Positions 16,417-24,861 of a stretch of DNA of 39,944 nucleotides are shown one piece after another. Numbering within the stretch: position 1 is the first letter of the stretch; the number at the start of each line of letters is the position of its first letter. Below the pieces are notes generated by a model. That model did no database searches. It was not told where the DNA came from and saw only the letters and a list, made by a program, of their open reading frames with translations. The DNA comes from H111-94 sp034436045 (GTDB lineage Bacteria; Chloroflexota; Ktedonobacteria; Ktedonobacterales; Ktedonobacteraceae), in the NCBI GenBank assembly GCA_034436045.1, contig DAOTVZ010000040.1, positions 1 to 39,944 of the forward strand. The letters are read 5' to 3'. A program made the position numbers and the translations under genes.

Positions 16417-17159
16417 GGAACAGGTACCTCCAGTAGCTCAAGTAATTCGTAAAGCGAATGCACAAGCAAACAATCTACACTGCTGGCCTCGACACGACGC
16501 GCGCGATCCAACAGAACGGGCGTCATGCCGACCGCGCGCGCCCCCAATACGTCATGAATATAGGAATCTCCGATGTGCAGGGTATAGTCGGCAATGGCAT
16601 TGGCGCGTTGCAAGGCCATCTCATACAGCATGGGCGAGGGCTTGGCATGGCGCGTCACCGCCGAGATCAGCAAACTATCGAAATAGCGGGTGAGATTGAG
16701 ATTGCGCAGAATGGGGCCGAGCGAGATGCCCCAATCGGAGATAATGCCCAGGTGATAATCGCGCTGCCGTAAGGCTTTCAACACAGGCAGCACGTCATCA
16801 TAGACCATCCAGGTTGTATGGTTCTGGTACTCGTCGGTAATCGCAACTCCCAGTTTGTACAGGCGCGGCTCGTCATGTTCCTCCACAAAAGGGCGCAGCA
16901 GGTTCATATAGTAGCCAATCCAGAACTCTCTGATGGCCTGCTCGCTGGCCCAGGTATGGCGGTTGAGCCGCGCCTGACGCAAAAAGTAGTCCTCCGCGTC
17001 CATCATGCGCTGCTCCACCGCCGCAATATCCAGGTGCAGGCCAAGCTGGGCGCTGATGCGGCGGCAGACCTCCGGCGTCGATTCAGCCGAGCGCAGCAGC
17101 GTGAAGCCGGCGTCAAAAAAAATCGTGCGTATCGATTGTGGTTGCTCAAGCAGCATCAT
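16413..17159 (-). CDS. HAD-family hydrolase
   Basis: A 248-residue haloacid-dehalogenase superfamily phosphatase of the HAD-IA group. Motif I is FFDAGFTLL with nucleophile D16; the usual second Asp is Gly, as in REG-2/HDHD3-like members. Motif II Ser is S141 (IISDWG), motif III Lys is K173 (KPSP), and motif IV is GDSYIHD with D198 and D203. A helical cap lies between I and II. The substrate is unknown, probably a small phosphorylated metabolite. It starts 3 nt after the prfA stop and overlaps the next gene by 4 nt. It occupies the place where prmC follows prfA in many bacteria. Confidence 0.88.
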   Translation of the reverse strand: MMLLEQPQSIRTIFFDAGFTLLRSAESTPEVCRRISAQLGLHLDIAAVEQRMMDAEDYFLRQARLNRHTWASEQAIREFWIGYYMNLLRPFVEEHDEPRLYKLGVAITDEYQNHTTWMVYDDVLPVLKALRQRDYHLGIISDWGISLGPILRNLNLTRYFDSLLISAVTRHAKPSPMLYEMALQRANAIADYTLHIGDSYIHDVLGARAVGMTPVLLDRARRVEASSVDCLLVHSLYELLELLEVPVP

Positions 17160-17162
17160 CGA

Positions 17163-18254
17163 TTACACCGCCTTTGCTTCCTCAAACAGGTTTTGCAGCT
17201 TATCGGCCTGATCGACGGTGATCAGATTGTCGATGAACTCGTCCAGTTCACCGTTCATGACCCCCGGCAAGTTATGGCGCGTATAACCAATGCGGTGATC
17301 CGTCACGCGATCCTGTGGGAAGTTGTAGGTGCGTATCTTCTCGCTGCGATCCCCCATCTGCACCTGTGAGCGGCGGCTCTTGCTCAATTCCTCCTGGCGG
17401 CGCGCCTCCTCCATGTCCCACAGACGCGCTTTGAGGACACTGAGCGCCTTGAGCTTGTTCTTCAACTGCGATTTCTCATCCTGACAGGTCACCACCAGCC
17501 CCGTCGGCAGATGCGTGATGCGCACCGCCGAGTCGGTCGTATTGACGCTCTGGCCCCCGTGCCCCGTCGAGCGGTAGACATCGATGCGCAGATCGCTCTC
17601 TTTAATATCGATCTGAATATCATCGTCGGCTTCCGGCAGCACAATCACTTTGGCCGTCGAGGTGTGGATGCGCCCGTTGGCCTCGGTCACGGGCACGCGC
17701 TGGACGCGATGCGTGCCACCCTCGTACTTCAAGCGGCTATAGGCCCCTTTGCCACGCACCACAAAGGTGATATCCTTGATGCCGCCCTGGCCGGTTTCGT
17801 TGCTGTCCAGCACCTCGATCTTCCAGCGGTGCAGATCGGCGTAGCGCGCATACATGCGGAAGAGTTCACCGGCAAACAAGGCCGCCTCGTCGCCGCCCGC
17901 CCCCGCCTGAATGGTCACAATGGCGTTCTTCTCATCCATGATATCTTTGGGCAGCAGCAGTATTTTGACCGCTTCAAGCAGCCGCTCGCGCTCCGCCTTG
18001 AGCCGCTCCACCTCTTCATAGGCCAGCTCGCGCAGTTCCGGCTCGTCGCCCTCGGCCAGTTCCTGTGCCTCAGCAATCTGCTGCTCTGTCTTGAGCAGAT
18101 CATAGTAGTGTTGTGCAACCGCTTCGAGTTCAGCACGTTCACGCCCATAGCGCTGAAGCAAGGAGACATCCGCCAGCACATCCGGTTGTGACAGCAGGTC
18201 GTTTAATGCTTCATAACGTTTCGCCACGTTGGCGAGTTTGTCCATCAGGTTCAT
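17163..18254 (-). CDS. prfA: Peptide chain release factor 1
   Basis: A 363-residue class I release factor that ends translation at UAA and UAG. The codon-recognition tripeptide is PVT (188-190), diagnostic of RF1 rather than RF2 (SPF). The peptidyl-hydrolysis motif is GGQ (233-235) in STGHGGQSVNTTDSAVR. The C-terminal RTYNFPQDRVTDHR stretch is also typical. An A/G-rich GAGGA sequence about 12 nt upstream supports ATG 18254; M4 is an alternative. It is followed 3 nt later by a HAD gene; the methyltransferase prmC is not adjacent. Confidence 0.97.
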   Translation of the reverse strand: MNLMDKLANVAKRYEALNDLLSQPDVLADVSLLQRYGRERAELEAVAQHYYDLLKTEQQIAEAQELAEGDEPELRELAYEEVERLKAERERLLEAVKILLLPKDIMDEKNAIVTIQAGAGGDEAALFAGELFRMYARYADLHRWKIEVLDSNETGQGGIKDITFVVRGKGAYSRLKYEGGTHRVQRVPVTEANGRIHTSTAKVIVLPEADDDIQIDIKESDLRIDVYRSTGHGGQSVNTTDSAVRITHLPTGLVVTCQDEKSQLKNKLKALSVLKARLWDMEEARRQEELSKSRRSQVQMGDRSEKIRTYNFPQDRVTDHRIGYTRHNLPGVMNGELDEFIDNLITVDQADKLQNLFEEAKAV

Positions 18255-18728
18255 CGGTTTCTTCGTCCTCTTCGTTCATAATTACCCACGCAGATAGTAA
18301 GTATCATCACACACAGATAGGTAAGGTCATAACACAATCACGATGAGACGGCATGCGGCACATCCCTGGTGATCGAAGAAAAAAGAGCAGGGGAGATCAA
18401 CTGCGCTACCCGGCAGCCAGCAGGTAGCGCTCAATAGTGGCGCGATAGAGTGGGCCTATGCACGATGGATGGCAGCTTCTACCAGCCATTTTAGTATCAG
18501 CATCGTTATCCTTCATAGCATCTATTATACCATGCCCTTTCGAGTGTAGAAACCAGTACGTGTACCCGCTCATCATAGACGTGGGTTTGTTGTGTAGGAT
18601 ATTAGCCATCTCATAGTCAAACAGTATAAATCGGCGTATACTTATGGCTAAACTATCTCTATTTAGATAACACGGGTCGCAGGGAAAACTATCCATCTTG
18701 ATCGCAGACACCTGTGGAGGAGCTAGCG
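18255..18728. other. Gene-poor stretch upstream of prfA
   Basis: I see no convincing gene. A minus-strand frame at 18406-18711 would start with GTG without a Shine-Dalgarno and resembles nothing known. An 8-bp perfect hairpin, GCGCTACC/GGTAGCGC with a 12-nt loop, lies at 18403-18430. Confidence 0.5.
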
Positions 18729-18827
18729 ATGCGCTTCTGCTTTATTCTGGAAGAAAAATATGTCCACAAACCGATGCCGACGACAGTGACTGATCAGCTT
18801 ATGCAAGAACAGGTAAGTAGTGATTAG
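18729..18827 (+). CDS. Short ORF of 32 codons with a strong ribosome site
   Basis: GGAGGAG ends 6 nt before the ATG, one of the best Shine-Dalgarno sequences in the window. The 32-residue product begins MRFCFILEEKYVHKPMP and ends at TAG. Its start looks like the first strand and helix of a larger enzyme, possibly an ATP-grasp ligase, so it may be the 5' remnant of a decayed gene. That resemblance is from memory and unverified. A genuine small protein is the alternative. Confidence 0.35.
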   Translation: MRFCFILEEKYVHKPMPTTVTDQLMQEQVSSD

Positions 18828-18880
18828 TCACTATTACCATATCCCTTAGCAACCTTTTTTGTGTTTCGATAGTAATATGC

Positions 18881-18910
18881 TTGTCTTTGCTGGCTCCAGA
18901 CTGCTATGAT
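18881..18910 (+). promoter_or_regulatory. Probable psuG promoter
   Basis: TTGTCT (18881-18886), an 18-bp spacer and TATGAT (18905-18910), with the psuG ATG 38 nt further on. Both boxes are one or two bases from consensus. Confidence 0.55.
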
Positions 18911-18948
18911 TACGTCATCGACATTATCGCTACATATTTGAGGGGACA

Positions 18949-19872
18949 ATGCAACAAACAATACCTTATCTCGTGCTGTCTGACGAAGTACAGACGGCGC
19001 TGGCGGAGAAGCGGGCCGTAGTGGCGCTGGAATCGACGGTGATAGCACATGGTCTGCCCTATCCGGCCAATATCGAGATTGCGCAGGCGATGGAGGCGGC
19101 CATTCGTGCCGAGGGAGCCGTGCCCGCCACCATCGCACTCTTCGATGGGAAAATCAGGGTAGGACTATCAAGCCTGGAGATTGAGCAGTTGGCGACCACG
19201 CCCTCGGCGCAGGTACAGAAGGTCAGTCGGCGCGATCTGGCGATAACGCTGGCGGCGCGACGCCTGGGCGCGACGACGGTGGCCGGAACGATGCTATGTG
19301 CCAGCATGGCCGGGATTCGCTTCTTCGCCACGGGTGGCATCGGCGGCGTGCATCGTGGGGCCGAACGCAGCATGGATATTTCCGCCGACCTGACCGAGTT
19401 GAGCCGCACGCCCGTACTGGTAGTATGCGCGGGGGCCAAGTCGATTCTCGACCTGGATCTGACGCTGGAGTATCTGGAAACGCAAGGCGTGCCGGTTATC
19501 GGCTGGCAGACCGACGAACTACCGGCCTTCTACGTGCGTTCCAGTGGACGCCGTCTGCCGCACCGCGCCGACGATGTGGCGCTGCTGGCCGAAATAGCGC
19601 GTGTGCAGTGGGCGTGCGAATTGCATGGCATCGTTGTCACCTGCCCCATTCCCACGCAGTATGCGCTGGAGGCCGACAGATTGGAGGCGGCGACACAGGA
19701 GGCTTTGCGTCAGGCACGGGAACGCGGCATTCACGGTTCCGCTACCACCCCTTTCGTGCTGGCGCGTGTGGCCGAATTGACCGGCGGCGAAAGCGTGGAG
19801 GCCAACAAAGCGTTGCTGCTCAACAACGCCACCTGGGCGGCTCGCATTGCTTGCGCCTATTATCATCAATAG
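18949..19872 (+). CDS. psuG: Pseudouridine-5'-phosphate glycosidase
   Basis: A 307-residue enzyme that splits pseudouridine 5'-phosphate into uracil and ribose 5-phosphate, salvaging pseudouridine from RNA decay. Active-site stretches are intact: VALESTVIAHGLPYPAN (E28, general acid), KVSRRDLA (K91), FATGGIGGVHRGAE (H135), DISADLTELS (metal-binding D147) and CAGAKSILDL (K164, Schiff-base lysine). Length is standard. GAGGGG just upstream supports ATG 18949. The partner kinase psuK is not next to it, so pseudouridine phosphorylation must be encoded elsewhere. It stands alone with its own promoter. Confidence 0.96.
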   Translation: MQQTIPYLVLSDEVQTALAEKRAVVALESTVIAHGLPYPANIEIAQAMEAAIRAEGAVPATIALFDGKIRVGLSSLEIEQLATTPSAQVQKVSRRDLAITLAARRLGATTVAGTMLCASMAGIRFFATGGIGGVHRGAERSMDISADLTELSRTPVLVVCAGAKSILDLDLTLEYLETQGVPVIGWQTDELPAFYVRSSGRRLPHRADDVALLAEIARVQWACELHGIVVTCPIPTQYALEADRLEAATQEALRQARERGIHGSATTPFVLARVAELTGGESVEANKALLLNNATWAARIACAYYHQ

Positions 19873-20056
19873 GCTGCGAAGAAGAGTTGATTTCTTTGGA
19901 CACAAGGACTAAAATACGAGTACGCACTATTCATAGGATGCTGGCGTACCAAAAAATCCATATGTCATGTCGCTACTTCTGCACACGGACAAAGGTGCCG
20001 CGCTCCGCATAGGCCGTGTGTAGAGGCAAAGGTATTTTTCAGAAGGAGCTTTTATC

Positions 20057-20443
20057 GTGAGGTCCTCAATAGAGACACGCAAGGTGCTGGGAGCAGTCTT
20101 CCTCACCATTGTATGGATATTGTGCTTTATCTTCATTAAGCCTACTTTATATGTAGACTGGCTGGATAATGGAAGCATTACTACGCCGTTGCCGGTAATG
20201 ACGCTCATCATCGGCCTGCTCGTACTGGTGCTGTACCATATCTACTATCGCTCCAGCACGGAGACGACCAAGCTGAGCCTGACCTCGGTAATCACAATTA
20301 TCTGGCTCTCCCTGATTATCTTCTATCCGTATAAGGATCCGAATAATACAGCTGCCGGTGCCGTCGGGTTCTTCACCCTGGTCGGGGGGCTGGCCGTCTG
20401 TGTCCTCTGGGTTCACTTCTTCTCAGACGAAATCGTCGCCTGA
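20057..20443 (+). CDS. Small four-helix membrane protein of unknown function
   Basis: 128 residues starting at GTG, with AAGGAG 8 nt upstream. Four hydrophobic segments (about 10-30, 45-63, 76-92 and 101-121) separated by short polar loops make it an integral membrane protein. No family recognised. The C-terminus ends in an acidic SDEIVA. It stands alone between psuG and the convergent rhodanese gene. Confidence 0.7.
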   Translation: MRSSIETRKVLGAVFLTIVWILCFIFIKPTLYVDWLDNGSITTPLPVMTLIIGLLVLVLYHIYYRSSTETTKLSLTSVITIIWLSLIIFYPYKDPNNTAAGAVGFFTLVGGLAVCVLWVHFFSDEIVA

Positions 20444-20470
20444 ACAAACGGTTTTTTCACAGAAACGAGA

Positions 20471-20557
20471 CAGGGTACTCACCAGAAATACCCCTACAAA
20501 GATACGGTACTGTTTCCGCCCGTTGTCATTGTAAGGTCACTTCTGGCGGGTACCCTG
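20471..20557. repeat. Long imperfect inverted repeat between convergent genes
   Basis: 17-bp arms at 20471-20487 and 20541-20557 (CAGGGTACtCaCCAGAA and complement; 15 of 17 match) flank 53 nt. It lies between the stop of the small membrane protein and the stop of the rhodanese gene, so it could act as a two-way terminator, although no T-run is present. Confidence 0.55.
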
Positions 20558-20597
20558 GTTGCGTTCTGCCTGCCGCTCACGGTACCGTCTTACGATC

Positions 20598-21449
20598 TTA
20601 TTTCTCGATGGGCGCGCCGATCAGGCTGCCCCACTCCGTCCAGGAACCATCGTAGTTACGCACATGCGGGTAGCCGAGCAATTGCGTCAGCACGAACCAG
20701 GTGTGGGCCGAACGCTCGCCGATGCGACAGTAGGCCACGATTTCCTTATCCCCTACAATACCCTTGCTCTCATAGAGCGCCTTTAGCTCTTCAGGAGACT
20801 TGAAGGTGCCGTCCTCGCGCACCGCCAGCGACCAGGGAATATTTGCCGCGCCGGGAATATGGCCGCCACGCTGCGCACCCTCCTGCGGCAGGTTGGCCGG
20901 GGCCAGCAGCTCGCCGCTATATTCAGCGGGAGAACGCACATCGACCAGGGCCAGGTCTTCTTTACCCAGACGGCTTATGATATAGTCGCGGAAGGCGCGA
21001 ATATCGTTATTCGGGTCTTTCGCCACATACTGTGTGCGTGGATAAGAAGGCACCTCGGTGGTGATTTCGCGCCTGTCGGCCAGCCACTTTGCGCGACCAC
21101 CGTTCAGCAAGCGCACGTCCTCGTGCCCATAGTATTTGAAGGCCCACAAGGCCCAGGCGGCAAACCAGTTGTTGTTATCGCCATAAAGCACAATCGTGGT
21201 ATCATTGCTAACACCTGCATTGCCGAGCAGGTTCTCTAACTGCTCCTTGCTCAGTGGGGCACGTATCACCTGATCCTGCAAGTCCTTTTTCCAGTTGAAG
21301 CCCACCGCGCCGGGGATATGCCCCTCGTTATAGGCGTTGGTATCGACATCAACCTCAATAATGCGCACCTTCGGATCATTCAGGTGCTGCTCTACCCAAT
21401 CGGCATCGACCAGCACTTCCGGGTGGGCGTAGCCAGTTGTTTCGGCCAT
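20598..21449 (-). CDS. Thiosulfate/3-mercaptopyruvate sulfurtransferase (two-domain rhodanese)
   Basis: 283 residues with two rhodanese domains (about 10-130 and 150-280). The second holds the active-site Cys, C241, in CRIGERS. The first has Asp (YGDNNNWF) at the matching place and is inactive, as is normal for the family. The loop and the ending NYDGSWTEWGSLIGAPIE closely match actinobacterial CysA/SseA-type proteins. It transfers sulfane sulfur from thiosulfate to cyanide or another thiol acceptor. A near-perfect AAGGAGG supports the start. It has its own promoter and a palindrome just downstream of it that may bind a regulator. Confidence 0.94.
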   Translation of the reverse strand: MAETTGYAHPEVLVDADWVEQHLNDPKVRIIEVDVDTNAYNEGHIPGAVGFNWKKDLQDQVIRAPLSKEQLENLLGNAGVSNDTTIVLYGDNNNWFAAWALWAFKYYGHEDVRLLNGGRAKWLADRREITTEVPSYPRTQYVAKDPNNDIRAFRDYIISRLGKEDLALVDVRSPAEYSGELLAPANLPQEGAQRGGHIPGAANIPWSLAVREDGTFKSPEELKALYESKGIVGDKEIVAYCRIGERSAHTWFVLTQLLGYPHVRNYDGSWTEWGSLIGAPIEK

Positions 21450-21510
21450 ACTTCCTCCTTGTTTTTCATCATTTTGAAGATATCATCGATTGCAGTTGTG
21501 TAGCCTTACA

Positions 21511-21533
21511 TTGTTGAGTTACTCTATCAACAA
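21511..21533. promoter_or_regulatory. Palindromic possible operator of the rhodanese gene
   Basis: TTGTTGA (21511-21517) and TCAACAA (21527-21533) form a perfect 7-bp inverted repeat with 9 bp between. It lies about 20-40 bp downstream of the predicted start of transcription, where a bound repressor could block the rhodanese promoter. Confidence 0.5.
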
Positions 21534-21557
21534 AGTAAAGTATCTCTACTGGCATAC

Positions 21558-21587
21558 AGCATATTATCTGGCGGAGGGTGATGTCAA
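21558..21587 (-). promoter_or_regulatory. Rhodanese gene promoter
   Basis: On the minus strand TTGACA (21582-21587), an 18-bp spacer and TATGCT (21558-21563). Start near 21551, with a leader of about 100 nt. Confidence 0.7.
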
Positions 21588-21608
21588 GGGTACAATAATG
21601 GAAAGGAC

Positions 21609-21637
21609 TTGACCCAATCTCAAGAGACGTTTATTAT
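21609..21637 (+). promoter_or_regulatory. Cyclophilin gene promoter
   Basis: TTGACC (21609-21614), a 17-bp spacer and TATTAT (21632-21637), about 60 nt before the ATG. It points away from the rhodanese promoter 22 bp to its left. Confidence 0.7.
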
Positions 21638-21698
21638 AAGCAGCAATAAGAACAACGTGGGTTCGTGCTTTACAGAGAAGGAGTTATAGACTAACCTC

Positions 21699-22559
21699 AT
21701 GCCTAAAACCAGTAAACGTGCCGAAACGAGACGTGCCGCCAGGATTGCCAGGGCGCACGCTACCCAGCTACCAAAAAAGGAGGTAGATGACTCAGCGCGC
21801 AAACGCGGACCCGGCTATAAGCCTCCGGCTCGTGGCATTGCTCGTTATCCCTGGGCCACCGCCATCATCCTGATCCTTCTTGCGCTAGCGGTCGGGCTAC
21901 TCTATTATAACCATGTTGGCCCTTTCGCACTACCAAAAAAGACCGCCGTCGCCTCACCTTGTCTGCAAGCCAGCGTGCTCAAAGAGATTACCGACACAGC
22001 CCCTGCGCCGAGTGCCGCCACTATTAAGGCCACACAGCACACGTATAATGCGGCACCCGCGATGAGCATTAATCAGAACAAGGTCTATTGCGCGGGCATT
22101 AATACCAATCGCGGCCTCATTGTTGTGGAACTCGACCCCAAACTGGCCCCGATTACGGTGAACAATTTTGTTTTCCTGGCGCAACACCACTTCTATGACG
22201 GACTCACCTTCCATCGCGTGCTGCAAACGGGCACCTTCCGCATCATTCAGTCGGGCGACCCCACCGGTACCGGCTCCGGCGGCCCCGGTTATAGCCTGCC
22301 AGCAGAGCCAGTGCAGGGCAACTACACCGCCGGTACGATTGCGATGGCCAAACCGTCCACCGGAACGGATAATAGCGGCAGCCAGTTTTTTATCAACGTG
22401 ACCAACAACACTTCGCTGCCAAAACAGTATAATCTATTCGGACACGTTGTTCAGGGGATGAATGTCGTCAAGTCAATTCAAGGCCCTGGCGACAGCGCCT
22501 CTAGCAAAAATATTAAGCCCGACGTTATCGATCATCTGATAGTCGTCGCGGCCCCGTAA
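21699..22559 (+). CDS. Membrane-anchored cyclophilin-type peptidyl-prolyl isomerase
   Basis: A 286-residue protein. A basic cytoplasmic N-terminus (1-50) is followed by one membrane helix (about 52-70), an Ala/Thr-rich linker, and a cyclophilin domain outside the membrane (about 110-286). Conserved PPIase stretches are APITVNNFVFLA, TFHRV with the catalytic Arg, GDPTGTGSGGPGY and NSGSQFFI. It would speed folding of exported proteins. The domain carries a few extra residues after FHRV (LQTGTFRII). AAGGAG lies about 18 nt upstream, farther than usual, but no nearer start fits. A hairpin with a T-run separates it from the second cyclophilin gene, so the pair probably arose by duplication. Confidence 0.9.
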   Translation: MPKTSKRAETRRAARIARAHATQLPKKEVDDSARKRGPGYKPPARGIARYPWATAIILILLALAVGLLYYNHVGPFALPKKTAVASPCLQASVLKEITDTAPAPSAATIKATQHTYNAAPAMSINQNKVYCAGINTNRGLIVVELDPKLAPITVNNFVFLAQHHFYDGLTFHRVLQTGTFRIIQSGDPTGTGSGGPGYSLPAEPVQGNYTAGTIAMAKPSTGTDNSGSQFFINVTNNTSLPKQYNLFGHVVQGMNVVKSIQGPGDSASSKNIKPDVIDHLIVVAAP

Positions 22560-22594
22560 CGTTTAGACAGCTATCACACTTATTGCGTGTGGTA

Positions 22595-22645
22595 GGGATC
22601 GATGTACTGTTAGTTGCCGGTACATCGATCCCCTATCTTTTTACA
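22595..22645 (+). terminator. Terminator between the two cyclophilin genes
   Basis: A perfect 13-bp stem, GGGATCGATGTAC (22595-22607) with its complement (22620-22632), has a 12-nt loop and is followed by CCTATCTTTTTAC. It ends the first cyclophilin message and lies 13-25 nt before the second gene's ribosome site, so some read-through control is possible. Confidence 0.75.
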
Positions 22646-22657
22646 AGGAGAATGCTT

Positions 22658-23170
22658 GTGGCAAAACAATATCGTGAAGCTCCGGCGATGCAAATTGATC
22701 CGTCGAAGCACTACACTGCGCTCATGCACACTGAGAAGGGCGATATCGAGATCGAGCTTTTCGCCAGAGAGGCCCCCATCACCGTCAATAACTTTGTCTT
22801 CCTGGCACGTGAGGGCTTTTATAACAACACCACCTTCCATCGCGTCATCAGCGGCTTCATGGCCCAGGGTGGTGATCCCGAAGGCTCCGGGCGCGGAGGC
22901 CCCGGCTATCGCTTCAATGACGAGCGCAGCGCACTGGCTCTCAAACACGACAAGGCCGGTATACTCTCTATGGCCAATGCTGGCCCCAATACCAATGGTT
23001 CACAATTCTTCATTACCTATGGCCCAACGCCGCATCTGAACGGCAAACATGCCGTCTTCGGCCAGGTCACGAAGGGCATGGATGTCCTGCGCTCCATCCG
23101 CGAACGCGATCCCATGCGCGACCGCCAGCCCGGCGACAGACTACTCTCCGTCGAGATCATCGAGCGCTAG
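22658..23170 (+). CDS. Cytosolic cyclophilin-type peptidyl-prolyl isomerase
   Basis: A single-domain cyclophilin of 170 residues that catalyses proline isomerisation in the cytoplasm. All key stretches are present: EAPITVNNFVFLA, TFHRVISGFMAQGGDP with the catalytic Arg, NTNGSQFFI and HAVFGQV. The frame is open from 22583, but that ATG is upstream of the terminator hairpin. AAGGAG 7 nt before GTG 22658 marks that codon as the true start. The overlapping ATG at 22652 is too close to the ribosome site. It has no signal or membrane segment, unlike its neighbour. Confidence 0.92.
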   Translation: MAKQYREAPAMQIDPSKHYTALMHTEKGDIEIELFAREAPITVNNFVFLAREGFYNNTTFHRVISGFMAQGGDPEGSGRGGPGYRFNDERSALALKHDKAGILSMANAGPNTNGSQFFITYGPTPHLNGKHAVFGQVTKGMDVLRSIRERDPMRDRQPGDRLLSVEIIER

Positions 23171-23352
23171 CCTGCCGCGAGCAGATGACAGTGAGCGGGG
23201 CGAGCGCAAGGCGGGGTACCCCAGGCGAGTGCCTTGCCTTGCAGCAGTATCTCAATCCGAGTGAACATCTGCTTGAGCCACGCTCACTGTCCGGCTCTTT
23301 TCCACGGCACTCGTCATCCTGCCCGCTTTGCGGCCTTACTATTAGCGATATA
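23171..23352. other. Intergenic region with inverted repeats
   Basis: GACAGTGAGCG (23187-23197) and its complement (23281-23291) enclose 83 nt that also hold a GGGGTACCCC palindrome and a second pair GCAGATG/CATCTGC (23181-23187 and 23266-23272). These pairs cannot all form at once. The region lies between convergent genes; no T-run or ORF was seen. Confidence 0.5.
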
Positions 23353-24759
23353 CTACTTCCTGCGCCTGGCTATATTCTCTTCTGTTGTGCCGCTTGTGAT
23401 CAGCTCATAGAGCAGGGCTTCGCCGTCTTTGGGGCGGAGAATACGGCCCAGGCGCTGAATGTATTCGCGCCTGGTACTGTTGCCACTCACAATGATGGCA
23501 ACCCGGCAATCGGGCACATCTACACCTTCGTTGAGGACGCGCCCGGTGACGAGCTTGCTGTACTGACCGGAGCGGAAACGGTCAAGGATAATGCGCCGCT
23601 CTTCAGCAGGGGTCTTGTACGTGATGCTAGGCAAACAGAAACGCCGACTGATCTCGTTGACCACGACATTGTACTCGGAGAAAAGGATTAACTGATCGGC
23701 GGCATGGTGCTGCAAGAGTCGCTCAATCTCATGATATTTGGCGGGAGCATTCATAGCGATGTTGCGAGTTTCTTGCCAGGCTAATAGAGCGGCTCTGGCT
23801 TCGGGGTCGCGCGCGCTTAAGTAGACCAGCTTGCGCTGGAAATCTTCGGGCGTGCGAATGGCGATGCGACGGCGCTGCAAGAAACTCCGGTAGATGGCAT
23901 GCAGCTCAGCATAGCGTGCTTGCTCCTCTGGCGACAGCGCCACATATACACGCTGCTCTTTGAACTGTGCCAGATACTTCCCCTCGGTTAATTCCGTTGG
24001 CGAACGGCGGTAGACCTCTGGCCCGATGAGGTCGTCCAGGTCGATGTGCATCATATCGCTGCGCTCCGGCGTTGCGCTCAGCCCTAAGCGGAACGGTGTA
24101 AAGGCGCTTTCGGCGATGAGACGATAGGTGGGGGCCGGGAGATGATGGCATTCGTCATAGACGATAAGGCCAAAGCGTTTTAGTTCGTGGGTATAGAGCG
24201 CGGCGGAGTCATAGGTAATCACGGTGATTGGCTTTACTTCCTTTTCTCCCCCGCCGAAGATGCCGATATCATCTGTCGTTAAAGAGAGCGCGGAGGTCAG
24301 CGAGGCGCGCCACTGTTGCAAAAGATCGAGCGTTGGGACGACGACCAGTGTCCACAGAGCGGTTTGATGAATGGCCATGGCCGCTACCAGTGTTTTGCCC
24401 GCGCCTGTGGGCAGGATCACAACGCCCGCGTTTCCGGCTGCTTGCCAGCATGCCAGGGCCTCGTCTTGATAGGGGCGTGGCTTCACTTGTAAGGTGGTTG
24501 CAAAAGGCAAAAGGGGGCGTTCCTCGAAGGCTATCGTGAAGGGTATCTGCTGGGCTTGTAGAGCTTGCTTGATTGCGTGAAAATGTAATGGCCGTGTGCG
24601 TAAAAAGGCCTGTCGCTTATCACGTTCCAACGCCGCGCGTATCTCTGCTGATAAACAGGTGCCAAAGAGGGTTTGTACCAGCGCGGGTGTCGGAAGCTGG
24701 ATTATCTTTTTATCGGGGATAATGATGAGATCATGACCACGATAGTCAATAATAGTCAT
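23353..24759 (-). CDS. XPB/Rad25-type superfamily 2 helicase
   Basis: About 468 residues. An N-terminal damage-recognition-like region (1-90) is followed by helicase domain 1 with PTGAGKT (117-123), DECHH (202-206) and SATPERSD (228-235), where XPB proteins carry an R-E-D-like motif. An insertion containing the thumb-like region comes next, then helicase domain 2 ending in QRLGRILRPKDGE. It matches archaeal and bacterial XPB, a 3'-5' DNA translocase that opens damaged DNA. GTG 24801 gives a 482-residue form. ATG 24759, giving MTIIDYRGHD, looks more natural, though neither has a good ribosome site. A DUF790/Bax1-like gene lies at 29760-31862 on the same strand. XPB and Bax1 are known partners in archaea. 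Confidence 0.88.
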   Translation of the reverse strand: MTIIDYRGHDLIIIPDKKIIQLPTPALVQTLFGTCLSAEIRAALERDKRQAFLRTRPLHFHAIKQALQAQQIPFTIAFEERPLLPFATTLQVKPRPYQDEALACWQAAGNAGVVILPTGAGKTLVAAMAIHQTALWTLVVVPTLDLLQQWRASLTSALSLTTDDIGIFGGGEKEVKPITVITYDSAALYTHELKRFGLIVYDECHHLPAPTYRLIAESAFTPFRLGLSATPERSDMMHIDLDDLIGPEVYRRSPTELTEGKYLAQFKEQRVYVALSPEEQARYAELHAIYRSFLQRRRIAIRTPEDFQRKLVYLSARDPEARAALLAWQETRNIAMNAPAKYHEIERLLQHHAADQLILFSEYNVVVNEISRRFCLPSITYKTPAEERRIILDRFRSGQYSKLVTGRVLNEGVDVPDCRVAIIVSGNSTRREYIQRLGRILRPKDGEALLYELITSGTTEENIARRRK

Positions 24760-24861
24760 AACATATTTTCTATTCTTTTCTGGTTGTTGAGAATAACACA
24801 CCCTGTCTTTTTAAGAGGCATTTCGTACTTATCTTATCACAGAAGGGAAGATGGTGGAGGA

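Noticed and set aside
18406..18711. 101-codon minus-strand gene
   Set aside because: GTG start without a Shine-Dalgarno, no recognisable domain, and an odd composition rich in Cys, Met and His.
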